Positions 10,201-17,514 are shown, counted from the stretch's first letter. The stretch is 64,000 nt of DNA from Vagococcus intermedius (GCF_029144185.1 NZ_CP110232.1:1570164-1634163), one strand, 5' to 3'. Notes: a model not told the origin generated them from the letters alone. Translations and numbers: made by a program.

Positions 10201-10786
10201 GATTAATCAACTGTTGAATTTCTTCGTATTCAATCACATCAACCTTTTGTATCTCATGACTCGTTCTAAACCCATCAAAGAAATTTACAAAAGGTAAGCT
10301 TGCTTCAATTGCCGCTAAATGAGCGATTGCAGATAAATCCATCACTTCTTGAACGGTACTTTCAGCTAACATCACAACACCTGTTTGACGTGCGGCCATC
10401 ACATCTCCATGATCACCAAAAATACTTAGAGCATTAGTAGCGACCGCTCGGCTGGCGACATGAATGACAGCTGGGAGTAACTCACCTGCCATCTTATACA
10501 TATTCGGAATCATCAACAACAGACCTTGTGATGCCGTATACGTTGATGTAAGTGCTCCAGTTTTTAAAGAACCATGAACCACGCCAGCAGCACCTGCCTC
10601 TGATTGCATTTCAACGACTTTAACAGGATGACCGAATATATTTTTTTTGCCATTAGCTGCCCATTCATCAACTAATTCAGCCATGGTTGAACTCGGCGTA
10701 ATTGGGTAAATAGCGGCTAACTCAGTAAAGGCATAGGAAATATAAGCTGCTGCCGTATTACCATCCATTGTTTGTTGTTTACGCAC
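7238..10786 (-). CDS. nifJ: Pyruvate:ferredoxin (flavodoxin) oxidoreductase
   Basis: This enzyme oxidatively decarboxylates pyruvate to acetyl-CoA and CO2, passing electrons to ferredoxin or flavodoxin. At 1182 residues it is the usual full-length single-chain form. YPITPSS (27-33) marks domain I; two 4Fe-4S motifs CTMCNECAFVCPHAA (about 689) and CTGCGLCVEACPAKG (about 742) form the ferredoxin-like domain. CSGCGETPY (about 807) belongs to the proximal cluster site, and GDGWAYDIGFGG (about 963) binds thiamine diphosphate. It stands alone with its own terminator; no ferredoxin or flavodoxin gene is adjacent. The enzyme is oxygen sensitive, so it implies an anaerobic pyruvate route beside Pdh and Pfl. 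An inverted repeat over the start site (10829-10848) may regulate it. Confidence 0.96.
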   Translation of the reverse strand: MRKQQTMDGNTAAAYISYAFTELAAIYPITPSSTMAELVDEWAANGKKNIFGHPVKVVEMQSEAGAAGVVHGSLKTGALTSTYTASQGLLLMIPNMYKMAGELLPAVIHVASRAVATNALSIFGDHGDVMAARQTGVVMLAESTVQEVMDLSAIAHLAAIEASLPFVNFFDGFRTSHEIQKVDVIEYEEIQQLINQEKLAEFRAKSMNPNHPHISGTNQNADIHFQQRETVNSHYLAVPGIVKKYMQEINKLRGTDYDLVNYYGAEDATEVIVSIGSVAPVVHQVIDYLNEQGRKVGHINVRLYRPFPVAEFLARVPQTVQSMAVLDRTKEPGAGGEPLLLDVQSVMYDSELHPKIIGGRYGLGSKDVTPDQIVAVYDHLLLPKSEMKPRFTIGIVDDVTGLSLPTTEKLDLTPTSTYQAKFWGFGSDGTVGANKSTIKIIGNQTKLYAQGYFSYDSKKSGGLTVSHVRFGETPIDSTYLVEHADFIACHNSSYVYQYDLIKGLKKGGTFLLNTTWNQEQLANNLPAKLKKELVEKEIEFYTINAIDLAQSVGLGRRINTIMQAAFFKLTNIMPYEEAVKWMKAEVVKNYGRKSQKIVDKNNLAIDGTSQIVKKVTIPKEWVATKVAETVKKERPSFVFNIVEPVNRQEGDSLSVGDLKANNMTDGRMPLGTAAFEKRGIALEVPVWDADKCTMCNECAFVCPHAAIRPFLADEEELAEAPEGYIVREMRGADGLNYRIQVSLEDCTGCGLCVEACPAKGKALEMRPYEEMKEEAINWAFSMTLKTKENPTKLGSVKGSQFQKPLIEFSGACSGCGETPYLKLLTQLYGDRLMMANATGCSSIFGGAAPSTPYTTNEQGQGPAWSNSLFEDNAEYGYGMYLANNSRRDYLASNVAEALETLAISDELFALLSDWLANYQVTDGTQQRAKKLRAALLSEKDKQPLLEKIYEKHDLFAKPSHWIVGGDGWAYDIGFGGLDHVIASGEDVNILVMDNEVYSNTGGQKSKATPSSAVAKFAADGKRGNKKDLGIIAMSYGHVYVAQISSNANQMQTIKAIEEAEKFPGPSVIIAYTPCIAHGISGGITLKQAKDAVDCGYWSLYRYNPLLADKGKNPMTLDFKKPDFSKMKEFMKTETRFSTLMGIDETISEGLFDQTVKEARERFYRYARIAGQEEKIKAKLEGE

Positions 10787-10828
10787 AACGACTCTCCTTC
10801 TTTCTTTTATTAAATTACTTACTTTTTA

Positions 10829-10861
10829 ACTGTTACTACAGAAACAGTCACCCTTATTATA
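10829..10861 (-). promoter_or_regulatory. Candidate -10 and operator-like inverted repeat of nifJ
   Basis: TATAAT (complement of 10856-10861) is followed by the palindrome ACTGTT-8-AACAGT (10829-10848), placed where transcription should start. The -35 is poor, which would suit an activator. The repeat is a candidate operator for an unknown regulator. Confidence 0.4.
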
Positions 10862-10922
10862 AACGAGAGTCCCTGAATTAACATCTTATTTCACAAATAA
10901 ATCATTTTTTTTAGATATTAAT

Positions 10923-10965
10923 AAAAAACAAGCGAGCCTCTTTAAAAGAGTCTCGCTTGTTTTTT
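10923..10965 (-). terminator. Rho-independent terminator of the yqeG-yqeM operon
   Basis: A 13-bp inverted repeat (10924-10936 with 10952-10964) has A and T tracts on the two sides and sits just before the yqeM stop. It may also act on the opposite strand. Confidence 0.88.
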
Positions 10966-10966
10966 A

Positions 10967-11704
10967 CTATTTTTTACATACAAAGAACCAACGAGTTGTA
11001 TTTTCAGTCGGTTTATCATCTGTAAAATCAGCAAAAATTTCGATATTATAAAAGTTAGCACTTTCTAACATCGTGTAATAATTTTCCATGGTATAAGTGC
11101 GTTCCTGATGTAATTCATCATGGCGAACAAATTTCTCATCATCCTCATGTTCTTTAACAAAAAAGGTTAGGGCATGTTCAATACTATGTTTTTTCTCCCC
11201 TTCATAACTTTCCCACAAAAAGGCAAAATCGTCTGTTTGATAATGATAGCTATATTCTGGGAAGACTTCATCTATTTGAAAAATAGAATGAACATCAAAG
11301 ATAAAAGTACCACCTTCTTCTAGTGCTTGATAAACGGAATCAAACACTTGCTGCACAGATTCTCTATCTGGCATATAACATAAAGAGTCTGAAAAACACG
11401 TAATCGCTTCATACGTGCCCACCTCAGATAAATCCATCATGTCGCCTTGAACAAACTGAACGTCTACGTTCTCTTCTTCAGCTCGTTCACTTGCTACCGA
11501 CAACATTTCTTCTGATAAATCTAAAGCTGTTACATCATAGCCCTCACGTGCAAAATCACAAGCCAAAGCTCCCGTTCCACAAGCTAATTCTAAGATACGT
11601 TTGGTATCAGCCGGTAAGTGACGCTTGCTGAACTCCAACCAAGCAAGATAAAGTAAGGGATCCATGACTTCGTCATACACACAGGCAAACGTTTTATATA
11701 ACAT
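10967..11704 (-). CDS. yqeM: Class I SAM-dependent methyltransferase (YqeM family)
   Basis: The 245-residue protein has a Rossmann methyltransferase core with the SAM-binding motif LELACGTGALA (about residues 40-50), an acidic VTALDLSEEML motif II and VQGDMMDL motif III. The substrate is unknown; B. subtilis YqeM is the positional counterpart. I chose the ATG at 11704, two bases past the rsfS stop, giving MLYKTFACVYDEVMD as in relatives; a TTG three codons upstream (11713) is in frame but has no better ribosome binding site. It is the last gene of the ribosome-assembly operon and follows rsfS almost directly, suggesting coupled translation. Confidence 0.85.
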   Translation of the reverse strand: MLYKTFACVYDEVMDPLLYLAWLEFSKRHLPADTKRILELACGTGALACDFAREGYDVTALDLSEEMLSVASERAEEENVDVQFVQGDMMDLSEVGTYEAITCFSDSLCYMPDRESVQQVFDSVYQALEEGGTFIFDVHSIFQIDEVFPEYSYHYQTDDFAFLWESYEGEKKHSIEHALTFFVKEHEDDEKFVRHDELHQERTYTMENYYTMLESANFYNIEIFADFTDDKPTENTTRWFFVCKK

Positions 11705-11705
11705 C

Positions 11706-12059
11706 TTAGTCAATCATCGATGCAATATTTACTGTTGGTGCATCTGCCCATAATTTTTCTAGATTATAGAAGCTACGTTCTTCTGCATGGAAGACATGTA
11801 ACACGATATCTCCTAAATCAACTAAAACCCACTTACCAGATTCTTTACCTTCAATACGACCTACTTCTATACCATTTTCACGAGCTGCTTCTGCGACTTG
11901 GTCGACAATTGCCCCTACTTGTTTTTCACTATTACCATGACACACAACAAAATAATCTGCTAATAATGAGATACCTTGTACATCCATGGCGATAATTTCT
12001 TCTGCGCGCTTGTCATCTGCGGCTTTTACTACTACTTCTAATAACTGACTGCTTTCTAT
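11706..12059 (-). CDS. rsfS: Ribosome silencing factor RsfS, apparent ATA start
   Basis: RsfS binds uL14 on the 50S subunit and blocks subunit joining during starvation. The clear core (ISLLADYFVVCHGNSEKQV, then EGKESGKWVLVDLGDIVLHVF) is typical. The first in-frame ATG (11987) would remove the conserved N-terminal helix LLEVVVKAADDKRAEEI. Reading upstream, the frame stays open to a TAG at about 12074 and contains no ATG, GTG or TTG. A perfect AGGAGG sits 8 nt before an ATA codon at 12059, giving 117 residues, the normal family length. ATC and ATT codons one and two positions earlier are closer to the Shine-Dalgarno than usual. ATA initiation is thus the best reading, by inference. The gene begins 15 nt after the yqeK stop. 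Confidence 0.85.
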   Translation of the reverse strand: MESSQLLEVVVKAADDKRAEEIIAMDVQGISLLADYFVVCHGNSEKQVGAIVDQVAEAARENGIEVGRIEGKESGKWVLVDLGDIVLHVFHAEERSFYNLEKLWADAPTVNIASMID

Positions 12060-12074
12060 GATAATGACCTCCTA

Positions 12075-12677
12075 TTATTTAACCACCCAGTGGTTATATG
12101 TTTCTAATGTTTTTGGATAAATTAGCATCTCTTTTTGAGTTAGGTAAAGCAATGTTTGCTTTGTTTCAAAAGCCACTGCCCTATCTAAATCTTCTAAGGC
12201 CAATGCTCTAGCCTCTTTGACTACCGGAAACTCTCTACCTGCTTCAACATAATCAGCAACATAAATCACTTTTGCCAATAAACTCATCTCACTAGACCCT
12301 GTCGTATGCAAACGAATAGCATGTAGAATATCTGAATCAGTAATCCTTAATTCTTTAGCGACTACGTCAGCACCCACTACACCATGCCAAATAGCATTCC
12401 CGTATTTTATAAGATCGGTTGAATAATCTCCTGCCTGAATCAACGCTATCATCTCTTCATCAGGTCTTTCTTTGGCATAATCGTGAGTTAAAGCAGCAAT
12501 ACTGGTTTTTTCTAAACAACAGCCATAGCGTTCAGCCAAAATCAAAGCCATTTCCTCAACTCTCAAAACATGTTCAAAGCGTTTCCGACTCATTTGACTG
12601 GCAACCTTACTCATTAACTCACTACGAGTCATAGGGCTATAGCCCAAGGTATAATTACTGACCATTTCTTTAACCAT
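12075..12677 (-). CDS. yqeK: HD-domain phosphohydrolase YqeK
   Basis: YqeK proteins are metal-dependent HD-domain hydrolases; characterised members cut diadenosine tetraphosphate symmetrically to ADP. The 200-residue sequence has the HD-superfamily pattern: His36 in KRFEHVLRVEEMA, His-Asp at 65-66 in ALTHDYAKE, a later IWHG and VADYVE near residue 145. It overlaps the 3' end of nadD by 8 bp and is followed closely by rsfS, the conserved nadD-yqeK-rsfS order. A role in stress nucleotide turnover is known for the family; the specific substrate here is inferred. Confidence 0.92.
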   Translation of the reverse strand: MVKEMVSNYTLGYSPMTRSELMSKVASQMSRKRFEHVLRVEEMALILAERYGCCLEKTSIAALTHDYAKERPDEEMIALIQAGDYSTDLIKYGNAIWHGVVGADVVAKELRITDSDILHAIRLHTTGSSEMSLLAKVIYVADYVEAGREFPVVKEARALALEDLDRAVAFETKQTLLYLTQKEMLIYPKTLETYNHWVVK

Positions 12678-13314
12678 CGCGATACAGTCCTTTCATCTCT
12701 ATATAGTTTATCACATCTCTGGGCAAAAGATAATTCACTGAATCACCTTTGGCAACCTTTGCACGGATTAAAGATGAACTAATATCCATCAACGGAACAT
12801 CTACCCAAATCAATGGATACTCTGATGTAATAGGATAATTAGGACGACGTACCCCCACCAGTTGGACTAGCGACATCAGTTTCTCTATTTCATACCATTT
12901 AGGTAAATACTCCACCATATCGCCTCCAATAATGAAGTAATAATCCACATCAGGATTTAATTCGGTTAAAGTTTTCATCGTTTCATAAGTATAGCTCTTA
13001 CCTGCTCGATTAATTTCCAAGGTTTCAATCTCTAAATAGTCGTCGCTAGCTAAAGCTAGTTCTAACATGTCTAAACGTAATTCTGATGAAATAGTTGTTT
13101 TATGATCAATGTGGGGTGGCTCGTACGTTGGCATTAAGTATATTTTATCTAAGCCTAATTGATGGTAGACTTGATCAGCGACAATCAAATGCGCATGATG
13201 CACGGGATTAAAATTCCCACCTAAAATCCCGACTTGCTGACGTTTAGAGGTTTCTTTTAATTCGGTCCTCGCAACAATTTGCGTCCTATTAAGTGTTTCT
13301 GACATGCTTCCCAT
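12670..13314 (-). CDS. nadD: Nicotinate-nucleotide adenylyltransferase
   Basis: NadD adenylylates nicotinate mononucleotide in NAD synthesis. The nucleotidyltransferase signature GGNFNPVHHAH covers residues 32-42, and the C-terminal SSSLIRAKV motif corresponds to the ISST-x-R ATP-binding loop. The protein has about 25 residues before the first beta strand, longer than the B. subtilis enzyme; an AAGGAGG sits 6 nt ahead of the chosen ATG, which supports this start. It overlaps yqeK by 8 bp and follows yhbY by 25 bp. Confidence 0.94.
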   Translation of the reverse strand: MGSMSETLNRTQIVARTELKETSKRQQVGILGGNFNPVHHAHLIVADQVYHQLGLDKIYLMPTYEPPHIDHKTTISSELRLDMLELALASDDYLEIETLEINRAGKSYTYETMKTLTELNPDVDYYFIIGGDMVEYLPKWYEIEKLMSLVQLVGVRRPNYPITSEYPLIWVDVPLMDISSSLIRAKVAKGDSVNYLLPRDVINYIEMKGLYRDG

Positions 13315-13339
13315 CTTATCCTCCTTGATAAATTAAAAA

Positions 13340-13651
13340 TTAAATCTTGCGAACGTCATATGATAATCTTTGATATTTTTCTTTTGAAGAAGGTTTAAAG
13401 ACAACTAAGACACGACCTATTACTTGTACTACGTCACAATTAATTTCTTGTTCCAAGACACGTGCGACATCCTCGGCTACCTCATCTGTATTTTGTAACA
13501 AACTTACTTTGATTAATTCTCTTTTTTCTAAGGCTTCTTCAATTTGTGTAATGACAGCAGCATTTAAACCACCTTTACCAATTTGAAAAATTGGGTTTAA
13601 ATCATGTGCTTTACTGCGTAAAAAACGTTTTTGCTTTCCTCTTAATTCCAT
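13340..13651 (-). CDS. yhbY: YhbY-type (CRM domain) RNA-binding protein
   Basis: The 103-residue protein is a single CRS1/YhbY domain: LRGKQKRFLRSKAHDLNPIFQIGKGGLN at the start with the GKGG loop (residues 25-29 region), then ELIKVSLLQNTDE. YhbY associates with the 50S precursor. The position between yqeH and nadD matches B. subtilis yqeI; the aroE gene that lies between yqeH and yqeI in Bacillus is absent here. Confidence 0.93.
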   Translation of the reverse strand: MELRGKQKRFLRSKAHDLNPIFQIGKGGLNAAVITQIEEALEKRELIKVSLLQNTDEVAEDVARVLEQEINCDVVQVIGRVLVVFKPSSKEKYQRLSYDVRKI

Positions 13652-13706
13652 TTTCTTCCTCTTTCTATAATCCGGAACTTAACAACACCGTTGTCAATTC
13701 CTTTTT

Positions 13707-14828
13707 TTAAATCAGGGCTTTACGGCGAATAACATCGACACCTTTAGGCGCCCAACCAGCTACAACACATGGTGTTGTGATCGTGATCCAGCCTAAACCA
13801 GCAAAGACAATATCTGTGTTTTCTTTGACTGAAAATTCAAAACGAACAAGCTCAGGAAAATCAGATACTTCATCTAGTTGAGGTGGTGTTAACAAACCTC
13901 CAGCATGTTTTTGATAAAATTCGCTAGCTTTTTCTAACTTAGTACGGTGAATATCGATATCATTAGAAACATAGGTTACAAATGAGGCGCGATCCCCTTG
14001 AATGAAATCAAACCGAGCAAGTCCACCTAAGAACAAGGTTTGTCCTGCGTTTAATTGGTAAACTTTTGGTTTAATTTCTTTAGTTGGGGCAACTAAACGC
14101 AAATCTTTTTTACCTAAATAATGAGCCATTTGAAAATTATGAATAATTCCTGGCGTGTCAATTAAAAAACGACCATCTTCTAAAGGTATTTCAATCTTAT
14201 CTAAAGTCGTACCCGGGAATTGCGATGTCGTAATGAGCTCTTGAACACCTGCTGTTGATTTAATGATAGCATTAATCAAGGTTGATTTTCCAACATTCGT
14301 CACTCCTACTACATAAACATCGCGTCCCTTACGATATTTTTCAATCGTTTTTAATAAACTTTCCATCTCATTTGGTTTTTTAGCGCTTGTCAAGATTACT
14401 TCTTCAGGACGTAGCCCTACTTCATGAGCACGTTCGCGCATCCATTGTGTCAACTTGCCACGTTTCAATGATTTCGGCAAGATATCTACTTTATTCCCTA
14501 CTAATAGAACCGGGTTATTGCCAATAAAACGGTGTAAACCTGGAATTAGGCTACCATTAAAGTCAAAAATATCTACAACATTAACAATTAAGGCATCTTC
14601 TTGACCAATTCCATTTAATAAACGTAAAAAATCATCATCTGTCAATTGAACATCTTGTATATCATTATAGTGACGCAAACGGAAACAACGCTGACAATAA
14701 ACTTCACCCGTTTCTAACCCTTTTTCTAAAGCCGAATTAGGCGTATAGCCTAAGCCTTCTTTATCTTCAGTTTGAATAATCGAACCGCAGCCTATACAAC
14801 GGATTTCTTCTAATAACTCTTCGCTCAT
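13707..14828 (-). CDS. yqeH: Ribosome biogenesis GTPase YqeH
   Basis: YqeH is a circularly permuted GTPase needed for 30S subunit assembly. The 373-residue protein has an N-terminal zinc finger (CIGC at 11-14, CQRC at 45-48), then G4 NKVD (112-115) ahead of G1 GVTNVGKST (175-183) and G3 DTPG (224-227), the permuted order that defines the family. A C-terminal RNA-binding region follows. Its ATG overlaps the yqeG stop by 4 bp, implying coupled translation. Confidence 0.95.
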   Translation of the reverse strand: MSEELLEEIRCIGCGSIIQTEDKEGLGYTPNSALEKGLETGEVYCQRCFRLRHYNDIQDVQLTDDDFLRLLNGIGQEDALIVNVVDIFDFNGSLIPGLHRFIGNNPVLLVGNKVDILPKSLKRGKLTQWMRERAHEVGLRPEEVILTSAKKPNEMESLLKTIEKYRKGRDVYVVGVTNVGKSTLINAIIKSTAGVQELITTSQFPGTTLDKIEIPLEDGRFLIDTPGIIHNFQMAHYLGKKDLRLVAPTKEIKPKVYQLNAGQTLFLGGLARFDFIQGDRASFVTYVSNDIDIHRTKLEKASEFYQKHAGGLLTPPQLDEVSDFPELVRFEFSVKENTDIVFAGLGWITITTPCVVAGWAPKGVDVIRRKALI

Positions 14829-15352
14829 TTTAATTTACCTCTCCATTTCATCTCTGGGTCTTTCTTTTTAAGCTGTTTCATAATAATTTTTTCCATTGCC
14901 CGATTGGGCTTGGTATTCCAGGCATCTGATTCGACAATCGGTTTTACTAAAATCGAGCGAATACCTGCACCATTTGAAGCTCTAATATCCGTCATGATTT
15001 GATCACCAACCATCACAATATTTTCCTTCGGTAACTGTAATTTCTCAACTGCTTCATCCATCCCCTTAGTCAAAGGTTTCAAAGCACGTGAGACATAATC
15101 TAAGTTCAAGTGTGAAATGGCGCGTTCTACTCGTTCAGCCTTATTATTTGAAACGACAATTACTGGAATACCCGCTGATTTCATACTATCAATCCAAGCC
15201 AATAACTCTGCTGTACCGTCTGGATTATTCCAAGCAATCAAGGTATTATCTAAGTCAGTTAATACCGCTTTAATATTATTTTTAGCAAGTACTTCAGGTG
15301 TCAACTGATAGATAGCTTCAAGCATCCATGTAGGTTTAAAGTTAAGAAACAT
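14825..15352 (-). CDS. yqeG: YqeG family HAD IIIA-type phosphatase
   Basis: This is a haloacid-dehalogenase phosphatase of unknown substrate that heads the ribosome-assembly operon. The nucleophile motif DLDNT is at residues 33-37, VVSNNK is motif II, and GDQIMTDI near residue 116 holds the acidic motif IV. I chose the ATG at 15352 because AAGGAG precedes it and the product then starts MFLNFKPTWML like homologues. The in-frame extension to 15379 lacks a ribosome binding site. Confidence 0.93.
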   Translation of the reverse strand: MFLNFKPTWMLEAIYQLTPEVLAKNNIKAVLTDLDNTLIAWNNPDGTAELLAWIDSMKSAGIPVIVVSNNKAERVERAISHLNLDYVSRALKPLTKGMDEAVEKLQLPKENIVMVGDQIMTDIRASNGAGIRSILVKPIVESDAWNTKPNRAMEKIIMKQLKKKDPEMKWRGKLK

Positions 15353-15548
15353 AGTGACTCCTTTCAAAATTAGGCGCAAAATAAATCCTTTATTTCAAAA
15401 ATTTGGCCTATAAAAACAGGCGTGCCCCGAAAGCACCCCTTCATATCCTTACTATTATAACTTATTTTTAATTTTTTTTCATCTTATTTATGATGTTTTT
15501 CACTGGAAGCCCTCACAACTAAACTGAACTTATCATTGAATTATAAAA

Positions 15549-15568
15549 AGGAGTACGTGTATACTCCT
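15549..15568 (-). terminator. Rho-independent terminator of the sugar acetyltransferase gene
   Basis: The 7-bp inverted repeat AGGAGTA / TACTCCT with a 6-nt loop is followed by TTTTTATAA on the minus strand. Confidence 0.7.
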
Positions 15569-15592
15569 AATCGCTACAAGTAAAAGCACTTT

Positions 15593-16210
15593 CTAATCTT
15601 TCATTTCATCCCAATAAGCTTGTTTTTCTGTCTCCCAATAGCTTTTATCTTCATTAGTTATAGATCGGATTACACGACACGGATTCCCTGCTGCAATCAC
15701 ATTGGACGGAATATCTTTAATAACCACTGATCCTGAACCGATAATTGTCCCATCGCCTATTGTCACACCTGGGTTAACCGTTACTTGTGCCCCAACCCAT
15801 ACATCATTTCCAATAGTAATAGGTTTGGCAAATTCTATTCCCGATGACCTAACTTGACTATCTATGGGGTGTCCCGGTGTAAATAACCCTACTCGAGGAC
15901 CAAACATCACATTGTCCCCAATCTTTATTTTTGCTACATCTAACATGATACAATCAAAATTGGCGTAAAAATTTTCACCAATGGTAATATGTTGACCATA
16001 ATCACAACGGAAAGGAGGTTCAATATAGAAATTATCTCCTGTTTTTTCAAAAAGTTCTCGAAGCAATTCTTTACGATATGCCTGTTGTTCTTCTGTTGTT
16101 TGATTAAATAGGCGTGTGATACGACGTGATACAGCTGCATCAGCACGTAATTCCGCATCGTTAGCCATATACATAGATTCTGTTAACATTTTTTCTTTCT
16201 CTGTTCTCAC
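15593..16210 (-). CDS. Sugar O-acetyltransferase (maltose/galactoside acetyltransferase family)
   Basis: The 205-residue protein has an N-terminal Maa domain (MLTESMYMANDAELRADAAVSRRITRLFNQT) followed by left-handed beta-helix hexapeptide repeats (ITIGENFYANFDCIMLD, IKIGDNVMFGPRVGLFTPGHP, IGNDVWVGAQVTVNPGVTIGDG). The His in TPGHP is the expected catalytic base. Such enzymes transfer acetyl from acetyl-CoA to maltose, glucose or galactosides, probably for detoxification. Start: the GTG at 16210 has AAGGAG 10 nt upstream; an internal ATG at 16189 is an alternative. The gene is monocistronic. Confidence 0.88.
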   Translation of the reverse strand: MRTEKEKMLTESMYMANDAELRADAAVSRRITRLFNQTTEEQQAYRKELLRELFEKTGDNFYIEPPFRCDYGQHITIGENFYANFDCIMLDVAKIKIGDNVMFGPRVGLFTPGHPIDSQVRSSGIEFAKPITIGNDVWVGAQVTVNPGVTIGDGTIIGSGSVVIKDIPSNVIAAGNPCRVIRSITNEDKSYWETEKQAYWDEMKD

Positions 16211-16402
16211 TTGTCAAGCGCTCCTTCAATAATAATTAGCATAACTTTATTTTCTATTATAACAAGATAAAATCTGCTGAATGAACTTATCTAATTTTAC
16301 AATTACTAGTGACTAATTACCAGCCATTAAATTCTCTAAAAAATCACTAACTCACTAAAAAATGGACATATTTTCTTCATATTTTCCAGCTATTATATAA
16401 GC
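16211..16402. other. Intergenic region upstream of the acetyltransferase gene
   Basis: No open frame with a ribosome binding site is seen. TATTAT at 16391-16396 on the plus strand could be the -10 of the small RNA that follows; TGGACA at 16363-16368 is too far away to be its usual -35. Confidence 0.3.
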
Positions 16403-16501
16403 ATACCAACAAAACAACCCTAACAAAACTTTTTCATTATTTACTCCTCCAAAGTAAATAATAAATCTCCTAAACCATCCCTATTATTGGATGGTTTTTT
16501 T
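16403..16501 (+). ncRNA. Candidate trans-acting small RNA with anti-Shine-Dalgarno loop
   Basis: Between two minus-strand genes the plus strand carries a perfect 9-bp stem (16436-16444 with 16454-16462) whose 9-nt loop reads TCCTCCAAA. A single-stranded AATCTCCTAAA follows, then a 9-bp terminator hairpin (16472-16480 with 16489-16497) and an uninterrupted T run. The T run is only on the plus side, so a plus-strand transcript must end here, yet no plus-strand gene lies upstream. Firmicute regulatory RNAs such as RsaE/RoxS and the streptococcal csRNAs use exposed CU-rich loops to cover Shine-Dalgarno sites. The 5' end (about 16403) is inferred from a TATTAT -10 at 16391. I recognise no described RNA family. 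Confidence 0.5.
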
Positions 16502-16517
16502 GTTGTTGACTGCCTAA

Positions 16518-16545
16518 AAAAACGTGCTGACATCAGCACGTTTTT
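16518..16545 (-). terminator. Rho-independent terminator of prs
   Basis: AACGTGCTGA and TCAGCACGTT form a tight hairpin flanked by A and T tracts, beginning at the prs stop codon. It could also work on the plus strand. Confidence 0.85.
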
Positions 16546-17514
16546 TTATTTATTATGATAACCAAATAATGGACTCATCGCTACATTTTCATGAATACGG
16601 CGAATAGCATCTCCCATCAAATCAGAACAAGTAATAACATTTAAATGATTAATCGTCACATCATCTCGTAAAGCTACTGAATCGGTCACAACAATTTCTT
16701 TAAAAGGCGCTTTATTTAAAGTTGTCGCTGCATCACCACAAAAAATCCCATGAGAGGCACAGCCGTAAATTTCTTTTGCACCATTAGCATTTAAGATCGT
16801 TGCAGCCACAGCTATAGTAGTCCCTGTATTAATAATATCGTCCACTAAAATACACGTTTTCCCCGTAACTTCTCCAATTACATATCCTTGGTTAATTCCT
16901 TCTTCATCAACCCATTGATCAATAATTGCCAATGAAGCATCCAAATACTTAGCTAAGACACGAGCTCGAATAATACCGCTATTTTTAGGTGAAACAATAA
17001 CAATATCCTCCCCTGTAACATGTTCTTTTTGAAAATGTGGACCAAACAGTGGCATTGTAAATAAATTGTCCACAGGAATATCAAAGAAGCCCTGTAACTG
17101 AACAGTATGTAAATCTAAGGTCAATACTCTTGTTGTACCGGCTTTTTCTAATAAATCAGCTACTAATTTAGCAGTAATTGGTTCACGAGGCTTTGCAATT
17201 CTATCTTGGCGAGCATAGCCAAAATAAGGCATGACAACGTTGATAGTTTTAGCGCTAGCACGTTTTAAAGCATCTATCATAATTAATAACTCTAATAAAT
17301 GATCATTGACAGGATAACTTGTCCCCTGAATGATGTAAACATTAGCGCCACGAACACTTTCTTCTATATTAATTGAAAGTTCGCCATCACTAAACTGCTG
17401 AACCGTACATTTACCTAATTCAACCCCAACCACATTTGCTATTTGCTTTGCTAACTCTTGATTTGAGCTTAAACTAAAAATCTTTAAATTCGATTCTTTA
17501 TCAGAATTTGTCAT
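16546..17514 (-). CDS. prs: Ribose-phosphate diphosphokinase
   Basis: Prs makes PRPP from ribose-5-phosphate and ATP for nucleotide, His and NAD synthesis. The 322-residue protein shows FSDGE (ATP-binding), GYARQDR (flexible catalytic loop region), the PRPP-synthase signature around DLHTVQLQGFFDIPVDNL and the PRPP loop VDDIINTGTT. I chose the ATG at 17514 because GGAGG ends 5 nt upstream; the in-frame TTG four codons earlier overlaps that site. Lactobacillales often carry two prs paralogues, and the KIV-PKNSGIIRAR variant of the usual DVGGV motif suggests this could be the second, more diverged copy. Confidence 0.92.
   Translation of the reverse strand: MTNSDKESNLKIFSLSSNQELAKQIANVVGVELGKCTVQQFSDGELSINIEESVRGANVYIIQGTSYPVNDHLLELLIMIDALKRASAKTINVVMPYFGYARQDRIAKPREPITAKLVADLLEKAGTTRVLTLDLHTVQLQGFFDIPVDNLFTMPLFGPHFQKEHVTGEDIVIVSPKNSGIIRARVLAKYLDASLAIIDQWVDEEGINQGYVIGEVTGKTCILVDDIINTGTTIAVAATILNANGAKEIYGCASHGIFCGDAATTLNKAPFKEIVVTDSVALRDDVTINHLNVITCSDLMGDAIRRIHENVAMSPLFGYHNK

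Noticed and set aside
10880-10900. Rex-like TTGTGAAATA upstream of nifJ
   Set aside because: Only one half-site is present; the inverted half needed for a Rex operator is missing.
15940-16158. 72-codon minus-strand frame inside the sugar acetyltransferase gene
   Set aside because: Out-of-frame overlap with a gene that has clear hexapeptide repeats.
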